In this document: piece after piece, positions 1-7,233 of the stretch
How the letters are laid out: every line of letters begins with the position of its first letter
Position numbering within the stretch: position 1 is the first letter of the stretch
Source: DATJWY01 sp035500775
GTDB taxonomy: Bacteria; Pseudomonadota; Alphaproteobacteria; Acetobacterales; Acetobacteraceae
DNA length: 13,419 nucleotides
Reading direction: 5' to 3'
Assembly (NCBI GenBank): GCA_035500775.1
Contig: DATJWY010000093.1
Location: forward strand, 1 to 13,419
Position numbers and translations under genes: made by a program
Notes under the pieces: generated by a model
The model's input: the letters and a program-made list of their open reading frames with translations, nothing else
The model's database searches: none
What the model was told of the DNA's origin: nothing

Positions 1-870
1 GTGATCTATGAGCGCCTGCTCGGCGAGAAGGGGTATTTCGACACCCGCATCGTCTACGTCGCCGCGCGCGGCCCGCGCGGGCGGCAGACCAAGCGCCTCG
101 CGATCATGGATCAGGACAGCGCCAATAACCGCTACCTGACCGATGGCTCCTGGCTCGTGCTGACGCCGCGCTTCAACCCGGTGCGCGACCAGATCGCCTT
201 CATGAGCTACGCCAACAACCGGCCGCGGGTTTATTTGTTCGATCTCGCGTCCGGCCGGCAGTCCATCCTGGGCGCGTTCGAGGGCATGAGCTTCGCGCCG
301 CGCTTCAGCCCGGATGGCGGCAGCGTCCTGCTCTCGGTCACGCGCGGCGGCGGGTCCGACATCTTCCTCGTCGATCTCGCCTCGCGGCGCGAGCAGCGTT
401 TGACCAGCTCCGGCTCGATCGACACCAGCCCGTGCTTCAGCCCGGACGGGTCGCAGATCGTGTTCAACTCCGACCGGGGCGGCGATCAGCAGCTCTATGT
501 CATGAGCGCCTCCGGGGGCGGTGCCCGTCGCATCAGCTACGGGCAGGGGAAATATGCGACTCCGGTCTGGTCGCCGCGCGGCGACCTGATCGCCTTCACC
601 CGCATGGCCGGGGGCAATTTCGCCATCGGAGTAATGCGGCCGGATGGCAGTGGTGAGCGCATCCTCTCCGAGAGCTACTTGGCCGAGGGGCCGACCTTTG
701 CCCCGAATGGTCGCGTGCTGATGTTCTGGCGGGAGACTCCGTCGCGCGATAACGCCGGCAACGGCTTCTCCTCGCGGCTGGTGTCGATCGACATCACCGG
801 CTTCAACGAGCGCCCGGTGCCGACGCCGACCAATGCCTCGGACCCTGCCTGGTCGCCGCTGAACGCCTGA
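1..870 (+). CDS. tolB: TolB, Tol-Pal periplasmic beta-propeller protein (5' end outside window)
   Basis: Periplasmic component of the Tol-Pal system, which binds Pal and helps draw in the outer membrane at division. The visible 289 residues start with a TolB-like stretch (IYERLLGEKGYFDTRIVYVA) that normally follows the N-terminal domain. Then come about five beta-propeller repeats of the PD40 type, recognisable by repeated 'F(S/N)P..D.I.F' and 'L(F/V)DLAS' elements: NPVRDQIAFMSY, SPDGGSVLLSV, SPDGSQIVFNS, SPRGDLIAFTR and APNGRVLMFW. TolB is usually about 430-450 residues, so roughly the first third, including the signal peptide, lies upstream. The GTG at position 1 is only the first codon available, not the true start. 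The reading frame is intact to TGA at 868-870. pal and cpoB follow in the usual order, which makes the assignment secure. Confidence 0.96.
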   Translation: MIYERLLGEKGYFDTRIVYVAARGPRGRQTKRLAIMDQDSANNRYLTDGSWLVLTPRFNPVRDQIAFMSYANNRPRVYLFDLASGRQSILGAFEGMSFAPRFSPDGGSVLLSVTRGGGSDIFLVDLASRREQRLTSSGSIDTSPCFSPDGSQIVFNSDRGGDQQLYVMSASGGGARRISYGQGKYATPVWSPRGDLIAFTRMAGGNFAIGVMRPDGSGERILSESYLAEGPTFAPNGRVLMFWRETPSRDNAGNGFSSRLVSIDITGFNERPVPTPTNASDPAWSPLNA

Positions 871-1065
871 GCACGCGGAAGTGTTACGCGCGCTCCAGGC
901 CGGGGGCTGAACTGCACAAATACGCATATTAGTTGCTTTGTGCATTCTTGACCGCTCCGGGTCGCGCGCGTAATGCCGAGCCGTGTGCGGAACGAACGGC
1001 CGGATGCATTCCGGCCATCGGCCGAACGGCTCTTCATCGCATCCCACCCAGGGGACGGACTGAAC
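871..1065 (+). promoter_or_regulatory. tolB-pal intergenic region with a possible sigma-70 promoter
   Basis: This 195-nt gap contains an AT-richer patch at about 911-950. A TTGACC at 948-953 is followed after exactly 17 nt by TAATGC at 971-976, the spacing of a sigma-70 promoter. The -35 is good. The -10 matches the consensus poorly beyond its first two bases. It would give pal a leader of about 80 nt and allow expression separate from upstream tol genes. A purine-rich GGGGAC at 1051-1056 is the likely ribosome-binding site for the ATG at 1066. The promoter is inferred from sequence only. Confidence 0.3.
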
Positions 1066-1554
1066 ATGGATTTCAAGATTCTTGGCGCCTTCGCGGCCGT
1101 CGCCCTGCTGGCGGCCTGCTCTGGCAATGAAGCCGCGAACACCGGCGCTTCGACCGGTACCGGCGCGGCCACCAGTGCCACGGCCGGCGCGGCCGCCCCG
1201 GGCAGCGAGGAGGATCTGGTCGCCAATGTGGGCGACCGCATCTTCTACGCGTTCAACGAGAATTCGCTGAGCAGCGACGCCCAGGCGACGCTGGACCGGC
1301 AGTCCTCCTGGCTGCAGCGCTACCCGCAGGTGAGCGTGCAGATCGCCGGCAATTGCGACGACCGCGGCACTGAGGAATACAACCTCGCCCTCGGCCAGCG
1401 CCGCGCCAGCGCCGCGCGTGACTACCTCGTGGCGAAGGGCGTCTCCGAGTCCCGCATCACCACGATCAGCTACGGCAAGGATCGCCCGACGGCCCTCGGC
1501 GACAACGAGCAGGCCTGGTCGCAGAACCGTAACGCGATCACCTCGGTTCGCTAA
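1066..1554 (+). CDS. pal: Pal, peptidoglycan-associated outer-membrane lipoprotein
   Basis: Outer-membrane lipoprotein that anchors the membrane to peptidoglycan and is the partner of TolB. The start at 1066 gives a 162-residue protein with a lipoprotein signal MDFKILGAFAAVALLAAC. The lipobox is L15-A16-A17-C18, so C18 would be lipidated. An in-frame ATG at 973 would add 31 residues ahead of the signal and is unlikely. Residues 19-48 form an Ala/Gly/Thr-rich tether. The OmpA-like peptidoglycan-binding domain runs from about 52 to 162 and contains GNCDDRGTEEYN (95-106), LGQRRASAARDYL (109-121) and SYGKDRPTALGDNEQAWSQNRN (135-156). The usual His of the 'GHxDxRGT' motif is Asn96; the Asp and Arg of the diaminopimelate-binding motif are kept. 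It lies between tolB and cpoB, as in most proteobacteria. Confidence 0.96.
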   Translation: MDFKILGAFAAVALLAACSGNEAANTGASTGTGAATSATAGAAAPGSEEDLVANVGDRIFYAFNENSLSSDAQATLDRQSSWLQRYPQVSVQIAGNCDDRGTEEYNLALGQRRASAARDYLVAKGVSESRITTISYGKDRPTALGDNEQAWSQNRNAITSVR

Positions 1555-1572
1555 CGCCCGCCATCGCGGGCG
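1555..1572 (+). terminator. Short GC hairpin directly after pal
   Basis: The base after the pal stop begins a perfect 7-bp inverted repeat (CGCCCGC at 1555-1561, GCGGGCG at 1566-1572) with a 4-nt loop. No T tract follows, so it may protect the mRNA 3' end or pause polymerase rather than act as a classical terminator. Confidence 0.35.
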
Positions 1573-1589
1573 CGGCGCCTGCCAGAACG

Positions 1590-1614
1590 CCGGACCGGGT
1601 TTCGCCTGGTCCGG
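1590..1614 (+). terminator. Strong hairpin between pal and cpoB
   Basis: An inverted repeat with 10-bp arms (1590-1599 with 1605-1614), one G-U pair and a 5-nt loop TTTCG lies 35 nt after pal. It is followed by GC-rich sequence, not T residues. It is a candidate mRNA-stabilising or attenuating structure within the 282-nt pal-cpoB gap. No gene is seen in the rest of that gap. A smaller stem (GCTCTA at 1798-1803 with TAGAGC at 1814-1819) lies just ahead of cpoB. Confidence 0.4.
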
Positions 1615-1836
1615 TGCCGGCCGGCCGCTTCGCCCGCCTCTTGCTGCCTCGGGGATCGCCGGGGCCGTTGCCACCGATGCGATCCGCGCCGCCGGTTCCG
1701 CCCTCCGCTGGCGCCGCCATCCGGTCTGAAATGGCGCACAGATTCCCGTGCGGGCGAGCCGCGCGCCGGAGCGGATATTTTCTTCTGAACCGATGCTGCT
1801 CTAGAAACCTCGGTAGAGCTGTTTCGGAACCCGACC

Positions 1837-2715
1837 ATGAGGCTTTTGCCGCTTTTCCTGGTTTCTGTTGTGCTGGCCGCGCCCGCCGGGCCGGCTCTCG
1901 CGCAGGTCGACTCGCGCGAGGGGATCGAGTTGCAGAACCAGATCCTGGAGCTGCGCCACGAACTGCAGGATATGCAGGCGCAGGGGCAGACGGGCGGCGG
2001 CGCGCCAGCGGTCGCGGCGCCGGCGCCATCCGGGGGGGATTCAAGCAATATCTCGGCTGACCTGCTGCTGCGTGTCTCCCAGCTCGAGGACCAGGTGCGC
2101 ACCTTGCGCGGCCGGGTGGAAGAGCTGAGCAATCAGCAGCAGCAGCAGAATGCCGACCTCGCCAAGCAGATCGGCGATCTGAACTTCCGCCTGCAACAGG
2201 GCGGGGCGGCCGGTGCCGCCGGCGGCGCGGCCGCCGCCGCGTCCGGCAACGCCCAGACCCCGGCCCCGGCGGCAGCACCCAACCCCGCCGCCGATGCGCC
2301 AACGCCCGCTCCCGCCGCGCCGCCGCACCGGACGCCGGAAAACGCCATGCAACAAGGCAATGCCGCTCTCGCCCGCCGGGACTATGCCGCCGCCGAGGCA
2401 TCCGCCCGCGAGGTGCTCGGTTCCGGCCGTGCCGGCCCGCGCGCCAACGATGCGCGCTTCCTGCTGGCACAGGCGGAGTTCGGCCAGCGCCAGTATCAGC
2501 AGGCCGCGGCGGATTACTACGACGCCTATAACCGGGCGCCGCACGCCAACCGCGCGCCGGACGCCCTGCTCGGGGTCGCCCACTCCCTGATCGCGCTGAA
2601 CGATAACAGGGATGCCTGCCAGGCTCTCGCCAAGCTCCACACCGAGTTCCCGTCCGCGCGCGCGGATGTGCACAAGGCCAGTGTCGCGCTGAGGACACGG
2701 GCTGGCTGCCGCTGA
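1837..2715 (+). CDS. cpoB: CpoB (YbgF), Tol-Pal-associated periplasmic coiled-coil/TPR protein
   Basis: Periplasmic protein that in E. coli links the Tol system to septal peptidoglycan synthesis by PBP1B. This 292-residue protein has a Sec signal peptide (1-22, predicted cleavage ALA|Q23). Two coiled-coil segments follow: about 28-50 (IELQNQILELRHELQDM) and about 73-121 (LLLRVSQLEDQVRTLRGRVE onward, with a Q100-Q104 run). A Gly/Ala/Pro stretch (51-72) separates them, and an Ala/Pro linker (122-168) comes next. The C-terminal domain (169-285) has TPR-like helices: ENAMQQGNAALARRDYAAAE, RFLLAQAEFGQRQYQQAAADYYDAY and DALLGVAHSLIALNDNRDAC. The N-terminal coil would drive trimerisation. The ATG at 1837 has only a weak ribosome-binding site (CGGA), but the signal peptide fixes the start. 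It follows tolB-pal, as expected. Confidence 0.93.
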   Translation: MRLLPLFLVSVVLAAPAGPALAQVDSREGIELQNQILELRHELQDMQAQGQTGGGAPAVAAPAPSGGDSSNISADLLLRVSQLEDQVRTLRGRVEELSNQQQQQNADLAKQIGDLNFRLQQGGAAGAAGGAAAAASGNAQTPAPAAAPNPAADAPTPAPAAPPHRTPENAMQQGNAALARRDYAAAEASAREVLGSGRAGPRANDARFLLAQAEFGQRQYQQAAADYYDAYNRAPHANRAPDALLGVAHSLIALNDNRDACQALAKLHTEFPSARADVHKASVALRTRAGCR

Positions 2716-2735
2716 GCCAGGCCTGACGGAGGCGC

Positions 2736-2745
2736 AGGGAAAGGG
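2736..2745 (+). promoter_or_regulatory. Ribosome-binding site selecting the GTG start of tilS
   Basis: AGGGAAAGGG lies 1-11 nt before GTG at 2747. A further GGAGG at 2728-2732 is slightly far. No comparable site precedes the next in-frame ATG (codon 14), which favours GTG. Confidence 0.5.
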
Positions 2746-2746
2746 C

Positions 2747-4021
2747 GTGGTCGGTCCGGTCTCGGCCGAGGAATTCGCCCGCCTCATGGCGCCGCTCGGC
2801 CCCTGGCCGGAGGATCGCCGCATCGCGGTGGCGGTTTCCGGCGGGGCGGACAGCCTCGCCCTGGCGCTGCTGACGCAGGGTTGGGGGGCGCCATTCGCCT
2901 TCGTCATCGACCATGGCCTGCGCCCCGAATCCGCCGACGAGGCGGCGGTGACGGAAACGCGCCTGCGGGGGCTCGGGATTCCGGTGCGCCTTGTGCGACT
3001 CGCCGGCCTCGCGCCGGGTGCCGGACTGGCGGCGCGGGCGCGGGCGGCCCGGTATGCCGCGCTGTTCGCGCTGTGCCGCGCCGAGGGGCTCGCCGACCTC
3101 CTGCTTGGCCATCATTTGCGTGATCAGGCGGAGACGGTGCTGATCCGGCGCCTTGGCGCGAGCGGAGAGGCGGGGCTTGCCGGCATGGCCGCCGTCGTGG
3201 AGGCCGAGGATGCGCGCCTCGTTCGGCCGTTGCTCGGGGTGGCGCCCGGCCGGCTGCGCGCCACCTTGCGGGCGGCCGGGCTTGATTGGGTGGAGGACCC
3301 GTCCAACCGCGATCCGCGCGCGTTGCGGGCACGCCTGCGTCTCGGCCTGGACGATCCGGACGGCACGGGGCCGGAAACCGCCGCGCTGAGCGCGGAGGCG
3401 ATGGCGCATGGCCGGGAGCGGCGGGACCGGGAGGCCGCGATCGCGGCCTGGCTGGCGGCGCGGGCGACGATCCGGCCGGAAGGATTCGCCGTGCTCGATG
3501 CGGAGTCGGCGCCGCAGGAGGCGCTGGCGGCGCTGCTGCGCATGCTCGGGGGGCATCCCTATCCGCCGCGCGGCGCGGCGCTGCGCGGCATGGCGGCCGC
3601 CCTGTGTCCGGGAACCCTGGCCGGCATCCGCATCGCGCCCGCCGGCCGGCTGGGTTCGGGCTGGCTGCTCGCCCGCGAGGCCGCGGCACTGGCCCCGCCG
3701 GTGCCGGCGCTGCCGGGCGCCGTCTGGGACGGGCGATTCCGCCTGCGGGCGGGTGCGGTACCGCCGCCCGCTGCGTGGCGCGGCGCGACGCTCGGCGCGC
3801 TCGGAGATGCGGCCGCGCGTTTCCGTCATCGGTCGGGTCTGCCCGCGATGGTGCTTCGCACCCTGCCGGCGCTGCGTGTGGAGGAAACGCTGGTGGCGGT
3901 TCCCCATCTCGGCTACCCTTTTCCGGATTCGTGTGCCGCCGTTCCCCTGGTTTTCGCGCCGCTTGTTCCGGCGGCGGGGGCGGTTTTCCTTGCTCCGGAT
4001 ACGCTTCCTGTTCTGCGATGA
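2747..4021 (+). CDS. tilS: TilS, tRNA(Ile)-lysidine synthase
   Basis: Cytoplasmic enzyme that uses ATP to join lysine to C34 of the CAU-anticodon tRNA-Ile, so that it reads AUA and is charged with isoleucine. The 424-residue product carries the PP-loop ATP-binding motif SGGADS (31-36) after a hydrophobic strand IAVAV. It also has FVIDHGLRPES (52-62), GHHLRDQAETVLIRRL (121-136) and the TilS motif DPSNRD...RARLR (184-198). The usual acidic residue of 'HHxxDQAET' is Arg125. The C-terminal half is Ala/Arg-rich and weakly conserved, as in other alphaproteobacterial TilS proteins. It starts with GTG 31 nt after cpoB, suggesting co-transcription, and precedes ftsH, an order common in alphaproteobacteria. 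Confidence 0.95.
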   Translation: MVGPVSAEEFARLMAPLGPWPEDRRIAVAVSGGADSLALALLTQGWGAPFAFVIDHGLRPESADEAAVTETRLRGLGIPVRLVRLAGLAPGAGLAARARAARYAALFALCRAEGLADLLLGHHLRDQAETVLIRRLGASGEAGLAGMAAVVEAEDARLVRPLLGVAPGRLRATLRAAGLDWVEDPSNRDPRALRARLRLGLDDPDGTGPETAALSAEAMAHGRERRDREAAIAAWLAARATIRPEGFAVLDAESAPQEALAALLRMLGGHPYPPRGAALRGMAAALCPGTLAGIRIAPAGRLGSGWLLAREAAALAPPVPALPGAVWDGRFRLRAGAVPPPAAWRGATLGALGDAAARFRHRSGLPAMVLRTLPALRVEETLVAVPHLGYPFPDSCAAVPLVFAPLVPAAGAVFLAPDTLPVLR

Positions 4022-4055
4022 TGGGGGTGCGCGGAACCGGAAGGCACACTATGTT

Positions 4056-4086
4056 CTTGGCTTAGAAGCGTGGCGCCTTCCCATTG
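4056..4086 (+). promoter_or_regulatory. Possible heat-shock (RpoH) promoter of ftsH
   Basis: In the 129-nt tilS-ftsH gap, CTTGGC (4056-4061) and CTTAGAA (4061-4067) lie upstream of CCCATTG (4080-4086). The second pair, with a 12-nt spacer, fits the loose RpoH pattern CTTGAAA-N11-16-CCCATNT with mismatches. The first pair has a longer spacer. ftsH belongs to the heat-shock regulon in several bacteria, which is why this was examined. The sequence match alone is weak. Confidence 0.3.
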
Positions 4087-4150
4087 GGCAGGCCATTATT
4101 CCCCCGGATGAACCGATCCACGCGGTCAACAGGGGTAGGACTGGAATCGA

Positions 4151-6079
<1,929 letters not shown>

Positions 6080-6085
6080 GGAAGA

Positions 6086-6114
6086 AAGGCCAGGGGGCAA
6101 CGCCCCCTGGTCTT
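6086..6114 (+). terminator. Terminator-like hairpin after ftsH, related to the dispersed repeat
   Basis: A perfect 9-bp stem (CCAGGGGGC at 6090-6098 and GCCCCCTGG at 6102-6110) with an AAC loop extends to about 13 bp through AAGG/TCTT flanks with one G-U pair. It starts 6 nt after the ftsH stop. Its flank and arms (AAGGCCAGGGG...CCCCTGG) resemble one end of the elements at 6993, 10722 and 13343, so it may be a solo end or remnant of that family. It would separate ftsH from folP transcription at least partly. Confidence 0.6.
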
Positions 6115-6140
6115 CGGACTTCATGCGTAGAGCGGTTGGT

Positions 6141-7028
6141 ATGATTCCCGATCCTTTGCCGACCGCGCCGCGTCTCCCGTCCTGGGGGGCGCTGCCCGAC
6201 CGTCACCTGGTGATGGGGATCGTCAACGTCACGCCCGACAGTTTCAGCAATGGCGGCGACATGCTGGCGCCCGAGGCCGCGATCGAGGCCGGGCTTGCCA
6301 TGGTGGCGGCCGGGGCGGATCTGCTCGATATCGGCGGCGAGACCACGCGGCCGGGCGCCCCGCCCACGCCGCCCGCGGTGGAGCAGGCCCGCATCCTGCC
6401 GGTGATCCGGGGGCTCGCCGCGCGTGGCGTGCCGCTCTCGGTCGATACGCGCAACGCCGGCACGATGGCGGCGGCGCTGGAGGCCGGGGCGACGATCATC
6501 AACGATGTCTCCGGCCTGACCTACGATCCGGAGGCCGCGCCGCTGGTCGCGCGCCGTGGCTGCCCCGTGGTTCTCATGCATATGCGCGGCATCCCGGAGA
6601 CGATGCAGTCGCTGACCCAATACGAGGATGTGGTGGCCGATGTGCGGGCGGAACTGGCCGCGTGCATCGCCGCCGCCGAGGCAGCCGGGATCGCGCGGGA
6701 AAGCATCGCGATCGATCCCGGCTTTGGCTTCGCCAAGACGGAAGAGCAGAATCTGGCGCTGATGCGCGGCCTGCCGGCCCTGCTCGATCTCGGCTACCGC
6801 GTGCTGATCGGGGTGTCCCGCAAGGGCTTCATCGGCCGGATTACCGGCGAGACCGCACCGAAGCGGCGGCTTGGCGGCTCGCTGGCGGCGGCCTTGTTCG
6901 CGCTGGATCGCGGCGCCTCCATCCTCCGGGTGCATGACGTGCCGGAGACGGTTCAGGCGGTGCATGTCTGGCGGGCGCTGGTAAAAGGAAGGCCAGGAGC
7001 GCTGCCCCTGGACCCCGCCAAAGGCTAA
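6141..7028 (+). CDS. folP: FolP, dihydropteroate synthase with a repeat-encoded C-terminal tail
   Basis: Joins p-aminobenzoate to 6-hydroxymethyl-dihydropterin diphosphate in folate synthesis, and is the sulfonamide target. The 295-residue product has the family motifs NVTPDSFSNGGD (29-40), DIGGETTRPGA (63-73; Thr68 where Ser is usual), SVDTRNAGTMAAAL (100-113), INDVSGL (120-126), LMHMRG (145-150), IDPGFGFAKT (191-200), GVSRKGFIG (224-232) and LRVHDV (262-267). The ATG at 6141 has a poor AGAGCGG site 5 nt upstream; ATG at 6123 would add six residues and is possible. The enzyme domain ends near VHVWRALV (275-281). Residues 282-295 (KGRPGALPLDPAKG) and the stop lie inside a dispersed palindromic repeat, so the natural C-terminus has probably been replaced or extended. 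ftsH-folP-glmM is also the enterobacterial order. Confidence 0.95.
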   Translation: MIPDPLPTAPRLPSWGALPDRHLVMGIVNVTPDSFSNGGDMLAPEAAIEAGLAMVAAGADLLDIGGETTRPGAPPTPPAVEQARILPVIRGLAARGVPLSVDTRNAGTMAAALEAGATIINDVSGLTYDPEAAPLVARRGCPVVLMHMRGIPETMQSLTQYEDVVADVRAELAACIAAAEAAGIARESIAIDPGFGFAKTEEQNLALMRGLPALLDLGYRVLIGVSRKGFIGRITGETAPKRRLGGSLAAALFALDRGASILRVHDVPETVQAVHVWRALVKGRPGALPLDPAKG

Positions 7029-7116
7029 GCCTTTGGAATCCATTACTTAAATGTTGGGGGTCTGGGGCCTCAAGGCCCCGGCGGGGTCCAGGGGCAGCGC
7101 CCCTGGCCTTGCCTTT
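6984..7116 (-). repeat. Composite palindromic repeat, copy A (folP-glmM)
   Basis: The core at 6993-7106 (114 bp) has inverted-repeat ends of 27 bp (6993-7019 and 7080-7106, one mismatch). Flanks AAAGGAAGG and CCTTGCCTTT extend the inversion, with one indel, to 6984-7116. Each end is itself a hairpin: right end CCAGGGGC/GCCCCTGG at 7088-7095 and 7099-7106 with an AGC loop; left end the same but broken by A6998. Inside are CCAAAGGC-TAA-GCCTTTGG (7018-7036), an AT-richer centre ATTACTTAAATG (7042-7053), and GGGGCC-TCAA-GGCCCC (7064-7079). Relative to copies B and C it is reverse-complemented, hence the minus sign. No transposase is encoded. It resembles REP/BIME-type or MITE-like non-autonomous elements; the mobilising enzyme is unknown. 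Confidence 0.9.
7018..7036 (+). terminator. Hairpin whose loop is the folP stop codon
   Basis: The arms CCAAAGGC (7018-7025) and GCCTTTGG (7029-7036) form a perfect 8-bp stem. The 3-nt loop 7026-7028 is exactly the TAA that ends folP. No long T run follows. In copy B the loop is TAC in that copy's reading direction. The structure is clear; a terminator role is uncertain. Confidence 0.55.
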
Positions 7117-7233
7117 CCCCTATAATTCGATGTGCTAGCCCCTTGTTTTCGCGCGCAACCTTTATCGGCACGGATGTTTCCTTCCCACCCCGCGCTGCTT
7201 TAGGTTGGCCGCCTCTATTCGGAGCATCCCGGT
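7107..7233 (+). promoter_or_regulatory. glmM upstream region with a consensus -10 box
   Basis: A perfect TATAAT lies at 7121-7126, 15 nt after the core of copy A. At 17-18 nt upstream there is only the GC-rich repeat end (GCGCCCC), with no -35 match, so promoter activity is uncertain. The following 100 nt are relatively T-rich (CCTTGTTTTC at 7141, TTTATC at 7161) and contain no gene. GGAG at 7221-7224, 9 nt before ATG, is the glmM ribosome-binding site. If the -10 is used, glmM and thiD would have a leader of about 100 nt. Confidence 0.3.

Noticed and set aside
973..1065. Upstream ATG start for pal
   Set aside because: It would place 31 charged residues before the lipoprotein signal, which would prevent normal export and lipidation.
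1538..4049. Long minus-strand frames (789 codons at 1538-3907; 381 codons at 2904-4049)
   Set aside because: They mirror cpoB and tilS, have low-complexity Arg/Pro/Ala composition and no ribosome-binding site or family motif.
6141..7028. Thr68 in FolP (DIGGETTRPGA) as a sulfonamide-resistance sign
   Set aside because: A Ser-to-Thr difference from the common motif is not enough to infer resistance, and the gene sits in its normal chromosomal context.
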